Below, in pieces: positions 18,518 through 28,384 of a stretch of 64,000 nucleotides of DNA. The translations under genes were made by a program, and so were the position numbers. The stretch spans positions 38,684 to 102,683 of the forward strand of contig NZ_MQTZ01000012.1 of the NCBI RefSeq assembly GCF_001939115.1, in the 5' to 3' direction. The stretch comes from Leptolyngbya sp. 'hensonii'. Lineage in GTDB: Bacteria; Cyanobacteriota; Cyanobacteriia; GCF-001939115. Under the pieces are notes generated by a model. It saw only the letters and a program-made list of their open reading frames with translations, searched no databases and was not told where the DNA came from. Every line of letters starts with the position of its first letter. Position 1 is the stretch's first letter.

Positions 18518-19881
18518 ATGAATCGTCGTAATTTCCTCAGAATAACTGGAGCTACTCTAGTAGCTCAGATCATCCAGGATTGCACCCAATCTGATCAAAA
18601 TCCTCACGAACAACGAGTTTTGGTGGTTGGTGCGGGTGTGGCTGGTTTGGCAGCTGCAAAGACCCTGGTTCAAAACGGCTATGATGTTTCGGTGATTGAG
18701 GCAAGAGATCGAATTGGGGGGCGCGTTTGGACCCATTCTAAATGGGGAGATGCTCCGATGGATTTAGGCGCTTCCTGGATTCATGGCATCCAGGGCAATC
18801 CATTGGCAGACATCGCAAGCACCCTCAAAGCTCGCACAGTCATGACCCGTTATGACAGGGATATCACCTATAAGACGACGGGTGAAGTACTCAACGATGA
18901 GGAGGAACTCCGGATAGAAAAGCTACAAAAGAAGATCCTGCGAGTTCTCCGTAAGGCGCAGAATTATGATCCAGATCAATCTGTGCAGAAGGCCGTTGAA
19001 ACTGGTTTACGATGGGCAAATCTCTCCTCTGAGGAAAGGAAACTGGTTGGGTTCATCTTAAACAATCTCCTGGAGCAGGAATATGGCGGGAGCACGGCAG
19101 AGTTATCCGCCCAATGGTTTGATGCAGCTGACGAGTTTGGAGGAGGGGATGTCCTTTTTGTGGATGGCTATGGCGCGATCGCTGAATATCTGGCCAGAGA
19201 TCTTCCGATTACCCTAGGGCAGCAGGTGCGCAGCGTTCAGATCAATTCAGGGAAAGTCACAGTCAGCACCGATAAAGCCACCTATTCGGGAGACCGGGTG
19301 ATCATCACCTTGCCCCTGGGAGTGCTCAAAACAGGCCAGATTACGTTTTCGCCTGCTTTGCCCGAGAACATGCGTCAGGCCATTTCAGCCTTGGGCATGG
19401 GCGTGCTGAACAAATGTTATCTTCGCTTTCCCAGAGTGTTTTGGCCGTCAGAGTTCGACTGGCTGGAGTACATCCCTGTCCAACATGGGCAATGGGTCGA
19501 GTGGGTCAGTTTTGCCCGTCCAACCAAACTGCCGATCTTGCTGGGGTTTAATGCGGCTGATTTTGGGCGTGAAGTTGAATCCTGGACCAATGAAGATATT
19601 GTGGCAGGTGCCATGGAAACTCTACGAACCATCTTCGGCGATCGCATCCCCAGCCCAGTCGATTATCAGATCACCCGTTGGGCCTCAGACCCGTTTGCTT
19701 TGGGTTCCTATTCGTTCAATCAACTGGGGTCAACACCCATGATGCGCGATTACCTGGCACAGAACATAGAAAGCAGGATTTTTTTGCTGGCGAGGCCACC
19801 CATCGCCAGCACTTCGGTACAGTTCACGGTGCCTATCTATCCGGGTTACGAGCGGCTCAGGAAATCATCCACCTGGCATGA
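18518..19881 (+). pseudogene. FAD-dependent amine oxidase, frameshifted near the 3' end
   Basis: A flavin monoamine oxidase with a twin-arginine-type signal (NRRNFLRI) at its N-terminus, the dinucleotide-binding motif VVGAGVAGLAAA (about 36-47), RDRIGGRVWTH and DLGASWIHG. The protein follows the family until a run of seven T at 19779-19785. In the frame before the run the C-terminus becomes unrelated and stops at 20011. In the next frame the expected ending FFAGEATHRQHFGTVHGAYL appears, finishing HLA at 19881. One T appears to be missing (seven instead of eight). FAGEAT is the conserved FAD-contact motif, so the shift as read would disable the enzyme. It may be a real mutation, a phase-variable tract or a sequencing error. 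The substrate (amine or amino acid) is unknown. Confidence 0.8.
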
Positions 19882-19895
19882 TCGAGATCGTCCGA

Positions 19896-20558
19896 CTAGG
19901 AACTGCCCCTACCCATCTCTGGCCCAGACTCGCCCCGATCGGAGGCCCTGGAGGGTTTGCAAATGTCTGATTTCAGGGATGCCAGATCAATGTAGCGATC
20001 GGCAATGTTAATCAGGTGTTCACTGGTGAGCGATCGGAGGCACACCAGCTCGGTACGAATTCCCCGGTAAGCCACCGCATCCAATGCATAGGCCAGTTCT
20101 CCGTCCCCACTAACTAGAACCACAGTATTGCAACATTCGGCCAATCTCATCATGTCGATCGCCATTTCGACATTCAGGTTGACTTTGATGGAGCCGTCTG
20201 GAAAGTGAATCAGATCCTTCGCAATCACCCGATATCCGTTGCGTTGCATCCAGTACAGAAACTGCTTCTGTTTCTCATTGGCAGGATCAAGGCCCGTATA
20301 AAAGAAAGCATGAACAAGCCAGCTATCTCGTACCAGATAGGAGAGTAAGCGGGCATAATCAATCTCAATTTCCAGATGCATAGCCGCATAGAACAGGCTG
20401 GAGGCATCTATGAGAAGCAACACCTGACCTCGATCGGCCAGATCCAGGCCAATTCTTTCCCGACCCAAATTTGATCCCTTGGGAGCTGGTGAGCGTCTCG
20501 CATTTCTTGCTTCAGAATCATCCGAATGGGGGGGTTTGGGGGGGACAAGTTGAACCAT
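19896..20558 (-). CDS. NYN-domain protein (LabA/DUF88 family)
   Basis: A 220-residue protein with a PIN-like NYN domain (about residues 42-195). The acidic catalytic positions are visible in LLLIDASSLFYA (Asp near 50), VNLNVEMAIDMM (Asp near 134) and LVSGDGELAYAL (Asp near 152). Such domains bind Mg2+ and in several relatives cleave RNA. The first 40 residues are charged and probably disordered. The family includes LabA, which tunes circadian output in Synechococcus elongatus, but assignment of that role here is not justified. It lies 21 bases downstream of a small conserved protein on the same strand, so the two are probably co-expressed. Confidence 0.88.
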   Translation of the reverse strand: MVQLVPPKPPHSDDSEARNARRSPAPKGSNLGRERIGLDLADRGQVLLLIDASSLFYAAMHLEIEIDYARLLSYLVRDSWLVHAFFYTGLDPANEKQKQFLYWMQRNGYRVIAKDLIHFPDGSIKVNLNVEMAIDMMRLAECCNTVVLVSGDGELAYALDAVAYRGIRTELVCLRSLTSEHLINIADRYIDLASLKSDICKPSRASDRGESGPEMGRGSS

Positions 20559-20579
20559 AAGGGTTGTTTCTCAAGGGTT

Positions 20580-20801
20580 TTAGTTCAGGCTGCTCTCTGC
20601 CAGGTCACGGATGAGGGCTGTTTTAGAGCTGATGTATTGGTACAGATTACCTTCCTCCTCGCCGCTCAATAAAACCCTCCGGGAAATCTGTCGTAACAGC
20701 TCCTTCACCAACCCTGCGTCGTTAAGCATCAATAATTCTCTGCTTCTACTTTCTTCAATCACTGACCAGGCTAGCCGTAAGATTGAGGCATTGGTGACCA
20801 T
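20580..20801 (-). CDS. Small conserved cyanobacterial protein upstream of NYN gene
   Basis: This 73-residue acidic, helical protein starts MVTNASILRLAWSVIEE and ends ISSKTALIRDLAESSLN. Small proteins of this appearance are found in other cyanobacteria as far as I recall; no function is known to me. It is probably translated from the same message as the NYN-domain gene that follows after 21 bases. It has no membrane segment and no cysteine. It could be a partner or regulator of the NYN protein. Confidence 0.7.
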   Translation of the reverse strand: MVTNASILRLAWSVIEESRSRELLMLNDAGLVKELLRQISRRVLLSGEEEGNLYQYISSKTALIRDLAESSLN

Positions 20802-21068
20802 GGTTTAATCCTGGCTGCAGACTATTAATTTAATAATTTCTTTATATTCTAAAAGCGACTTTGAATAAATCCGTGAGAGTTCATCAAGTGAGATATTTAT
20901 TAATAAAACTTAGCAAACACTTGACCTGATGTGTAGGAGGGATTTGATTTAGAGGCGGAGCATCAATCATATCCTGGAAATTGGTATCAGCCTTCTAAGT
21001 GACTGACATTAAAACCCCAGATTCTTTTGGACGCTGCTGTCCTAGACAACAAACAGCAAAAGAGAATC

Positions 21069-21225
21069 GGCGTTGCTGAATAGAAGTATGATTTTCGTGC
21101 TTGAGCCTTATGCAGCCCTCACCCTAGCCCTCTCCCGCAGGAGAGGGAACAAGAGTTTTAGCTCCCTTCTCCTGGGGGAGAAGGGTTGGGGATGAGGGTA
21201 ATTCATATTTGCATTCAGCAAAGCC
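21069..21225. mobile_element. 157-bp MITE, copy 1, with 8-bp target site duplication AGAGAATC
   Basis: The element begins GGCGTTGCTGAATAGAAGTA and ends with the inverted match ATTCAGCAAAGCC; the terminal inverted repeats are about 24 bp with a few mismatches. It is flanked directly by AGAGAATC on both sides (21061-21068 and 21226-21233). The inside holds G/C-rich hairpins (CCCTCTCCCGCAGGAGAGGG and CCCTTCTCCTGGGGGAGAAGG) and no gene. A second copy in opposite orientation, at 60508-60664, has the same length and differs at only four positions. The remainder of this gap (20802-21060 and 21234-21312) shows nothing further. Confidence 0.92.
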
Positions 21226-21312
21226 AGAGAATCCAGGGTTTTGTAACATTTACCCCCCAAGGCGTGACCTTATCCCTGTATCCTGGCTGGGTTTCTTAAG
21301 ATTGTTGTTACA

Positions 21313-22287
<975 letters not shown>

Positions 22288-22430
22288 TCATGAATCTCCG
22301 TTGACAGTCTCCATGATCTCATACCCCTGAACCCTTCGCACAGATCGCAAGAAGCGGGTGGTTTTCAGGCTGGGACCCAGATAGAGTAGGTCTGATGGAA
22401 ACCATTGTGAACTTCTAGGATTGACGAACG

Positions 22431-23330
22431 ATGAACGCCTCGATCGACCCTAACCCAATCCGTCATGAAGACTATCAGCGCATTGCTCGAGCGATCTCCT
22501 TTATGCGACAACATCACCTGCAACAGCCCGATCTAGCGACTGTAGCCCAGCAGGTCCATTTGAGCGCATCCCACTTTCAGCGGTTGTTCACCCAGTGGGC
22601 TGGCATCAGTCCCAAACGGTTTTTGCAATACCTGACCGTAGAATATGCCAAGCAAAGAATAGCCCAGAGCAAGAACCTGCTTGATCTCAGTCTGGAGGCA
22701 GGGCTGTCCAGTCCTGGTCGGCTGCATGACCTGTTCATCACCCTAGAAGCCATGTCACCCGGAGAGGTCAAGGCCAGAGGGGCTGGATTATCGATCCATT
22801 ACGGCATCCATCCCACGCCGTTTGGTCAGGCCCTCCTAGCCCTTACACCCCGTGGCCTCTGTAGTCTGCAATTTGTCGATGCCGGGAACGGTCAACAGGG
22901 TGAACAGATGCTGCGATCGGAGTGGCCCCAGGCTGAGATTAGCCCTAACCCAGAGGCGACCCAAACCCTTTGTGACCAGATCTTCCAGCCACGGACGATC
23001 TCACCAGCCCGTTCCCTAACGCTTTTGGTTCGGGGTACAAACTTTCAGATCCAGGTCTGGCGAGCACTCCTACAGTTACCATTAGGCAGCCTCACCACCT
23101 ATCAGGGGTTAGCGACCCTGATTGATCGACCCACAGCCGCCAGAGCCGTAGGGAATGCAGTTGGCCAGAACCCGATCGCTTACCTGATTCCCTGCCATCG
23201 GGTTCTGCGTCAATCGGCTGAGCTAGGGGGCTATCGCTGGGGTCTGGAACGCAAAACAGCGATGTTGGGCTGGGAAGCCAGTCACCTGGCCCAGCATCTC
23301 AAGGACACCCCAGAAGAAACCAGGATTTAA
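22431..23330 (+). CDS. AraC-type HTH fused to methylated-DNA-protein cysteine methyltransferase
   Basis: A 299-residue Ada-like protein. Residues 15-115 form an AraC-type helix-turn-helix domain (DLATVAQQVHLSASHFQRLF). Residues 125-285 form an O6-alkylguanine-DNA alkyltransferase domain with the methyl-acceptor Cys255 in PCHRV and the arginine-finger helix region ARAVGNAVGQNP. It lacks the N-terminal zinc domain of E. coli Ada that senses methylphosphotriesters, so it repairs alkylated bases and may regulate genes through a simpler route. It overlaps the stop of the converging gene at 23327 by four bases. Confidence 0.92.
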   Translation: MNASIDPNPIRHEDYQRIARAISFMRQHHLQQPDLATVAQQVHLSASHFQRLFTQWAGISPKRFLQYLTVEYAKQRIAQSKNLLDLSLEAGLSSPGRLHDLFITLEAMSPGEVKARGAGLSIHYGIHPTPFGQALLALTPRGLCSLQFVDAGNGQQGEQMLRSEWPQAEISPNPEATQTLCDQIFQPRTISPARSLTLLVRGTNFQIQVWRALLQLPLGSLTTYQGLATLIDRPTAARAVGNAVGQNPIAYLIPCHRVLRQSAELGGYRWGLERKTAMLGWEASHLAQHLKDTPEETRI

Positions 23331-23794
23331 CTGGCTTGAGAATGATCGGACTTGGGTTCAGTTTCTGGATGGATGTGGGTAGTGATCTTACGTAAGCGAT
23401 CGCGAATCTCAACCAGTTTAGCCTGGGTACTGATCGGAGATCGGGGCAGAGGCGCATCCAGATTAGGCCAGGTCGGGATATCGATACAGGGACATTCCAG
23501 GGAGGCCACCGCCGCATTTACCATGGGCACAGGCATGGAGCAGCGGGCACAGGAACTAATATCCCAGGCGGGTGTCAGCAACTCTGAGATTGTGTAAGTT
23601 GTTCCCTCCAAGTAGCAATCACCCGCATCTACAGCCTTGACCTGTTGCCAACAGTCTTCAAACTGACGGCTGTAGCGATCGCCCTCAATTACTGGCTGAG
23701 GCAACACAACAGTCCGGCCATTGTGAATCAGCAGTTTCTTGCCCAGTTGAAACCAGTAAGCCAGATACTGCCGGACTTGATGTTCAGATGCCAT
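23327..23794 (-). CDS. Conserved cyanobacterial hypothetical protein with Cys pairs
   Basis: A 155-residue protein beginning MASEHQVRQYLAYWFQLGKK. The N-terminal part (residues 1-60) resembles conserved cyanobacterial proteins of unknown function. Near residues 80-105 a CARCSMPVP stretch and then CPC look like a small metal-binding knuckle. The C-terminal 40 residues are charged. No signal peptide or membrane segment is present. I do not know its role. Its 3' end overlaps the AraC-MGMT gene tail to tail by four bases. Confidence 0.75.
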   Translation of the reverse strand: MASEHQVRQYLAYWFQLGKKLLIHNGRTVVLPQPVIEGDRYSRQFEDCWQQVKAVDAGDCYLEGTTYTISELLTPAWDISSCARCSMPVPMVNAAVASLECPCIDIPTWPNLDAPLPRSPISTQAKLVEIRDRLRKITTHIHPETEPKSDHSQAS

Positions 23795-23930
23795 AGTTGC
23801 TAACCGATTCTTGCGCCATACCTGGGGAACTTGGAGTTAAGTCCATGCTATCCCGGAGCAACAGCTTCCAGACGACTCAAATCTGTATTGAATCTTAAGC
23901 CCACCCGATCTTCTCCGTGCCCTTCGTGCC

Positions 23931-24515
23931 TCAGCAGCCCATCCCCCCATTACCCTCCATCCCCAGCGGCATCCCCAACCGCGACAAATTCAGTACATGA
24001 CCTGCCGTAACCAGATAGACCGGATCTGCGATCGTCCCAATCTGGCGCACCAGTAGACCCAGGCGATCGCGAAACAACCGCCCCACAGGATAGGCTGGCA
24101 CCAGTCCCCAGCCTGCTTCCTCCGCTACCAGAATCACTTCACAGGTCCGTTGCCGCAAACCAGTCAGCAGAGTTGCCTGGGTTTGCCACCAAGTGGCCTC
24201 ATCCTGCTCCAGGAGATTCGCCAACCAGGTGCCTAGAGAATCCACCAACAGGCAGTGGTCAGCAGAGAAGGTCCGAATGGTGGCAGCCAGATCGATCGGA
24301 CCCTCCAGGGTAGCCCAGTGGGAAGGACGACGCAGGCGATGCTGCTCAATCCGGGCCTGCCATTCCTGATCATCCAGATTGGTTTGAGCCGTAGCCACGT
24401 AGACCACTTTTTTAGCAGAGCGATCGGCCAGAAACTCTGCCCATTCACTTTTTCCAGAACGGGAAGGGCCAGTGACTAAAGTTAGTTGACTTGACGGGTG
24501 CAATATGTCATGCAT
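23931..24515 (-). CDS. cobU: Adenosylcobinamide kinase/guanylyltransferase
   Basis: This bifunctional enzyme phosphorylates adenosylcobinamide and then adds GMP, activating it for attachment of the lower ligand of cobalamin. Its 194 residues match CobU/CobP: P-loop GPSRSGKS (16-23), the guanylylated-His region QHRLRRP (His59), LLVDSLGTWLANLL, and EEAGWGLVPAYPVGRLFRD with the terminal IADPVYLVTAG. It overlaps the beginning of the divergent reading frame at 24505, so that gene is placed further downstream at 24580. A cobW gene is found 12 kb away. No cobalamin riboswitch was recognised. Confidence 0.95.
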   Translation of the reverse strand: MHDILHPSSQLTLVTGPSRSGKSEWAEFLADRSAKKVVYVATAQTNLDDQEWQARIEQHRLRRPSHWATLEGPIDLAATIRTFSADHCLLVDSLGTWLANLLEQDEATWWQTQATLLTGLRQRTCEVILVAEEAGWGLVPAYPVGRLFRDRLGLLVRQIGTIADPVYLVTAGHVLNLSRLGMPLGMEGNGGMGC

Positions 24516-24579
24516 AGAAAAGATATTTCCACATCCTCATGTTAAGACCCTAGGGCTGGTGTCTCACCAGAGGGCCAGA

Positions 24580-25422
24580 ATGATGAAACCAGAGTTGAAC
24601 CGCATTCATACTGCACTGAACCAGGCCGAGGGTACCCGTTCTCCTGCTCCGGAGTCGATCGGTCGTCCCTCATTGCAGCCCAGCTATTCCTTTAAATTGT
24701 CGCCCCGCTCGCCCCAAGCAACCTCTGGACCGAAACTGCCCCAACCCTTTCCTATCAGCTCCTCCCAAGCATCGTCTGGATCTGCCCTGTTGTCCCCAGA
24801 ACCTCCTGTTCCCCTGAATCCCGTCCAGGACTCTAACTCCACTGCTGATCTCAAACTACAACCCTCTACGCAACAGGGTTTGGTGTCTCTGCCCCCCACC
24901 ATTCCAACGGTGGTGGAGCCGGTGCTCCCAGATCCGTCCAGACTCTCTTCTGCCGTCTCTCCGTTGCAGGTTTTGCGAGAACTCGAAGCTCTGGTTTTGT
25001 CCTGGCAGGAGGAGTTGAATCGGGTGTTACAGCAAATTCAACGTCTGTATGACGAAGGCCCGATCGTGGATGGTTGGCTGGAAACCCATCCCCGGGAACA
25101 CCGGGGGCAGGGAACGAAGCTCCATCATCTGGATCTCTCCCACTTGAAAGATTATGTGGAAGACCTCTGTAACCGGACTTTAAATCGGCCCACCCGACCT
25201 CTATCCCCCAGGGAAGAGGGCTACAGCCTCTGTGGGCTGGACGAAGACGGCAATCTCTGGTGTCATCCCTGTCCGCCAGAGCAATTGCCCAGTGTCAGTG
25301 CGGCGATCTCCCGATTTCATCGCCTGCGCCAGCTCCGCCAGCGACAACAGCATCTGGAATCCCAGCTCAATCATCTAACCGGAGCCATGGTGGCCCTGTA
25401 CACAAAGTTTCAAGCTATATGA
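24580..25422 (+). CDS. Hypothetical protein, Pro/Ser-rich N-terminus and coiled coil
   Basis: I do not recognise a named domain. The first 115 residues are rich in Pro, Ser and Gln and probably unstructured. The remaining part begins with a helix (VLRELEALVLSWQEELNRVL, about 137-156), has a conserved-looking core with GPIVDGWLE and YSLCGLDEDGNLWCHPCPPEQ (three Cys), and ends in a charged helix rich in Arg and Gln (about 255-278). Similar C-terminal cores occur, as I recall, in other cyanobacteria. The ATG at 24580 is chosen because the earlier ATG at 24505 overlaps the start of divergent cobU. Its stop lies two bases before that of murJ. Confidence 0.7.
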   Translation: MMKPELNRIHTALNQAEGTRSPAPESIGRPSLQPSYSFKLSPRSPQATSGPKLPQPFPISSSQASSGSALLSPEPPVPLNPVQDSNSTADLKLQPSTQQGLVSLPPTIPTVVEPVLPDPSRLSSAVSPLQVLRELEALVLSWQEELNRVLQQIQRLYDEGPIVDGWLETHPREHRGQGTKLHHLDLSHLKDYVEDLCNRTLNRPTRPLSPREEGYSLCGLDEDGNLWCHPCPPEQLPSVSAAISRFHRLRQLRQRQQHLESQLNHLTGAMVALYTKFQAI

Positions 25423-25424
25423 CT

Positions 25425-27116
25425 TTAATCGTCTTCGCGACGACCTCCCAACTGGCGAGGCAGTTTGCGCCGTAACAGGTCCATCAGGGGAGTTGTTCCT
25501 GGCAGTTGGCAGGCGGTAGCAATCCCTCCGAAAACAACCAATCCGGCAGTTCCAGCGACACAAAGTTGCACCAATTGAATCAGGAAATTGGTTTGATTCA
25601 GACTTTGCTGGCAGACCCAGAAAGTACCGGCAGATACGCAGCCAGCCACAACACTGACCAGGGTCATCTGGAAGACAATCAGGCCCCATTCCCGCCAGGG
25701 AAGGCCATGAATTTTACGATCCAGATACCACATGAGGGCAAGCATGGAGGTGATATTGACAATGACGGTAGCTAGTACCAGGCCAGGAGTTCCCAGGGGG
25801 AAAATCAGGATGGCATCCAGCACTGCATTCAAGAAAATATTGACCACACTGATCCGGAAAGGAGTTTCCCCATCTCCCAGTGCATAGAAAACTCGCACCA
25901 GGACATCCCGGCCCAGATAGGCGAACATTCCGATCGCGTAGGCCACCATCACCTGAGCCACAAAGATGACATCCCGATCCCCAAAGGCCCCCCGTTTGTA
26001 GACCAGTTCCACGATCGGCAGGGCCAGGGCACTAAAAATTGCACTCAGGGGCAGCATGGTGACTGCCGTCATCACCAGCCCCTGGCGGATGCGCTGTTTT
26101 AATTCTGGCCAATCCTCTGGATTAGCGAGCCGGGAGAAGACGGGTAATAGGGGCACCAGAATTACATTGGAGACAATGCCAAGGGGCGTCTGAATCAGCA
26201 ATGTGGCATAGCCCATCGCTGAGGCAGCCTGAGGAATAAACGAGGCGAAAAAGAGGGCCGTCTGGACATTGATGTACATCATTCCAGAGGACAGGGTGGC
26301 GGGGCCCATAATTTTGATCACATCCTGAACCCCTGGATCGCGGAAGTTAAACCGTAATCGCAGGGTTCCTAAGCCAGCTTTCCACTGGGCAGGCACCTGG
26401 ATCAGCCACTGTAAAACAGCCCCTCCCAGGGTGCCGTAAGCCAGCACCAACCCTCCCAAAAATACATGCTGGGGGTCCGTCACCTGCCCCCCAACCACGA
26501 CGAAGAAGCCAGCCAGACCAACCAGCAGGGCCACACTGGAGAACAGGGGGCTAATGGAAGGTAACCAGTACATATCAGCGGCGTTCAGGGTACCAAACCC
26601 AATCCCAATTAATCCGGCCAGCAAAGCCATGGGTGCCATAATCCGAGACTGCTCGATCGCAATCTTCTGAATCACCAGGCCCTCCGGGGTTCGCCCCAGC
26701 CCCGGGGCAACGAGATTGAGCAGAGGTTCGGCAAAAATGATCAGGGCGATCGTCGCCAGCAGTAAAATTCCCCCAACGGCTGTGGTGATGGTCTCCACCA
26801 GAGGGGCTGCCTCTTCTTTCTTGCGTTTGGCCAGCACACTGACGATCGCGCTGTGGAAAGGACCGTTGATGCCGCCCAGAAGAATCAGCAGGAAGCCAGG
26901 GATCACATAGGCGTAATTGTAGGCATCATAGGCAGGACCGACGCCGAAAAAGGCCGCGATCGCCACCTGCCGGACCAATCCCGCGACCTTGCTGAGCATG
27001 GTTGCGATCGCCACAATACCAGCAATTCCAACCAGAGACCGTTTCTTCGTTTCAGACACAGGCAATTTCAGAAGATAATCTGCAATGATAGACAGTGGTT
27101 TAAAACCACGTCCCAT
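25425..27116 (-). CDS. murJ: Lipid II flippase MurJ (MviN)
   Basis: A multi-spanning membrane protein with about 14 helices that moves lipid II across the cytoplasmic membrane for peptidoglycan synthesis. It shows the MurJ hallmarks: SLVGIAGIVAIATMLSKVAG and LVRQVAIAAFFG near the N-terminus, AYDAYNYAYVIPG, and an ALPIVELVYKRGAF loop in the middle. I place the start at the ATG at 27116 (MGRGFKPL), giving 563 residues. The open frame can extend to 27188, but that would overlap the divergent sfsA start. Confidence 0.94.
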   Translation of the reverse strand: MGRGFKPLSIIADYLLKLPVSETKKRSLVGIAGIVAIATMLSKVAGLVRQVAIAAFFGVGPAYDAYNYAYVIPGFLLILLGGINGPFHSAIVSVLAKRKKEEAAPLVETITTAVGGILLLATIALIIFAEPLLNLVAPGLGRTPEGLVIQKIAIEQSRIMAPMALLAGLIGIGFGTLNAADMYWLPSISPLFSSVALLVGLAGFFVVVGGQVTDPQHVFLGGLVLAYGTLGGAVLQWLIQVPAQWKAGLGTLRLRFNFRDPGVQDVIKIMGPATLSSGMMYINVQTALFFASFIPQAASAMGYATLLIQTPLGIVSNVILVPLLPVFSRLANPEDWPELKQRIRQGLVMTAVTMLPLSAIFSALALPIVELVYKRGAFGDRDVIFVAQVMVAYAIGMFAYLGRDVLVRVFYALGDGETPFRISVVNIFLNAVLDAILIFPLGTPGLVLATVIVNITSMLALMWYLDRKIHGLPWREWGLIVFQMTLVSVVAGCVSAGTFWVCQQSLNQTNFLIQLVQLCVAGTAGLVVFGGIATACQLPGTTPLMDLLRRKLPRQLGGRREDD

Positions 27117-27187
27117 TGTAGGGGGGAACGGTCCTTGCTCCCTATCTCCCTCAGAAGATGGCTCCAGCCCCAAATTGCCCAGATCCA

Positions 27188-27931
27188 ATGCCCCAACTGG
27201 TTTACGAATACCCCCCCTTACTTCCTGGCATTCTGATCAAACGCTATAAGCGATTTCTGGCTGATGTGGAACTGGCATCTGGAGAGATTGTGACGGCCCA
27301 TTGTCCCAATACTGGCCCCATGACAGGGGTTTGTCTTCCTGGTAATCCAGTCCAGATTTCTGTCAGTGACAATCCCAACCGGAAACTCCCCTACACCTGG
27401 GAAATGATCCAGGTGACGACGGCTAATCCACCGATCTGGGTGGGGGTCAACACCGCTCTGCCCAATCGCATTGTCAAACGCATGTTGGATCAGCATTTGC
27501 TGCCTGGATTGGAACCCTACAGTCAGGTCCGGATGGAAGTTCCCTACGGCCAAGACAAAGCCAGTCGAATCGATTTTCTGCTCACTGGGGAGGAGGCAGA
27601 TCGTCCCCTTTACGTGGAAGTTAAGAACACCACTTGGCCCCAGGGAGATCTGGCCCTGTTTCCCGACACCGTCACGACACGGGGCCAGAAGCATTTACAG
27701 GAGTTGACTGCCCTGGTTCCGACCACACGGGCGGTGATGCTTTACTTCATCAACCGCAGCGATTGTCCCCGGTTTGCTCCAGGAGATGCCGCCGATCGTC
27801 GTTACGGGGAATTGTTTCGGGCCGCAATCAAGGCCGGGGTCGAAGTTCTGCCCTGTCGCTTTGATGTAACTCCGATCGGGGTGTTCTACCTGGGATTAGC
27901 GGATTTGTTGCTAACCATGCCGATTCAATAG
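27188..27931 (+). CDS. sfsA: Sugar fermentation stimulation protein homolog SfsA
   Basis: A 247-residue SfsA-family protein. Family motifs are LIKRYKRFLADVEL, HCPNTGPMTG, NTALPNRIV, SRIDFLL, VEVKNTTWP and FPDTVTTRGQKHL. The E-V-K core resembles the PD-(D/E)xK nuclease fold, and SfsA is now described as a DNA/RNA nuclease-like protein; its physiological role is unclear. Starts at 27158 or 27188 are both possible; the later ATG gives MPQLVYEYPPLLPG, the normal family beginning, and less overlap with murJ. Confidence 0.93.
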   Translation: MPQLVYEYPPLLPGILIKRYKRFLADVELASGEIVTAHCPNTGPMTGVCLPGNPVQISVSDNPNRKLPYTWEMIQVTTANPPIWVGVNTALPNRIVKRMLDQHLLPGLEPYSQVRMEVPYGQDKASRIDFLLTGEEADRPLYVEVKNTTWPQGDLALFPDTVTTRGQKHLQELTALVPTTRAVMLYFINRSDCPRFAPGDAADRRYGELFRAAIKAGVEVLPCRFDVTPIGVFYLGLADLLLTMPIQ

Positions 27932-27943
27932 ATCCTAGATTTC

Positions 27944-28055
27944 GTAGTGCCAGCAGGGCAAGATGCTCATACTACGAGAGTTGTGCATTGATAGGGAGTG
28001 GGAGCGTCTCGCTCACGTTCAGATCGAGCAAATCATACCGTGATTCAGCAACGCC
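27944..28055. repeat. Nest of three different short repeat fragments
   Basis: Three repeat-like pieces lie side by side: an imperfect palindrome GTAGT...ACTAC (27944-27975), a palindrome GTGGGAGCGTCTCGCTCAC (27998-28016), and a 25-base piece at 28031-28055 matching 21 of 25 bases of one end of the 157-bp MITE (compare 60640-60664). The opposite MITE end is missing. The arrangement indicates repeated insertion and decay upstream of the broken gene that follows. Confidence 0.6.
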
Positions 28056-28061
28056 AATCTT

Positions 28062-28384
28062 TCATGGGCTATTATTGCTGACCCTTACCTCCTTGAAGCC
28101 AAAATCAGCTCCTGCGACAGAACAAAAGCAAAGGACAGTCAAGATTACTCCGGAAAGTTTACCAGGTCGCCAAAAATGGCTGAAGCAGTATTTGAGTCTG
28201 ATGGTAACTCCCGACAAGGCAAGGGTTTATGTGATTTCGGAAGGTTTCCCAGCTAACTCAGCGGTATGGAGAGGGACCCCTTTACGAGGCCCGCAAAGGA
28301 CAACTGGTTCTTTACATTAACCTGATTCCCAATCGCGATCGCACCGGCACGATCGCGATCGTCTGGAGTGCCCTGCCCCAATAG
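28062..28384 (+). pseudogene. Truncated, frameshifted gene fragment of unknown function
   Basis: Without an acceptable start, a coding-like stretch reads LLLTLTSLKPKSAPATEQK, then RTVKITPESLPGRQKWLKQYL and RVYVISEGFPANSAVW. Near 28265-28275 the frame must shift to continue as PLYEARKGQLVLYINLIPNR and TIAIVWSALPQ, ending at a TAG (28382-28384) directly beside the converging guaB3 stop. The two pieces read as one continuous protein tail, so I treat this as the 3' end of a gene that lost its 5' part, perhaps through the repeat insertions just upstream. I do not recognise the family. Confidence 0.5.

Noticed and set aside
18253-18531. A 92-codon plus-strand frame starting at a TTG
   Set aside because: It overlaps the minus-strand hydrolase remnant in antisense and shows no family pattern; it is most likely a shadow of the decayed gene.
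23795-24600. Cobalamin riboswitch near cobU, or near cobW at 36.0 kb
   Set aside because: No B12-box-like core or matching stem was recognised in either upstream region.
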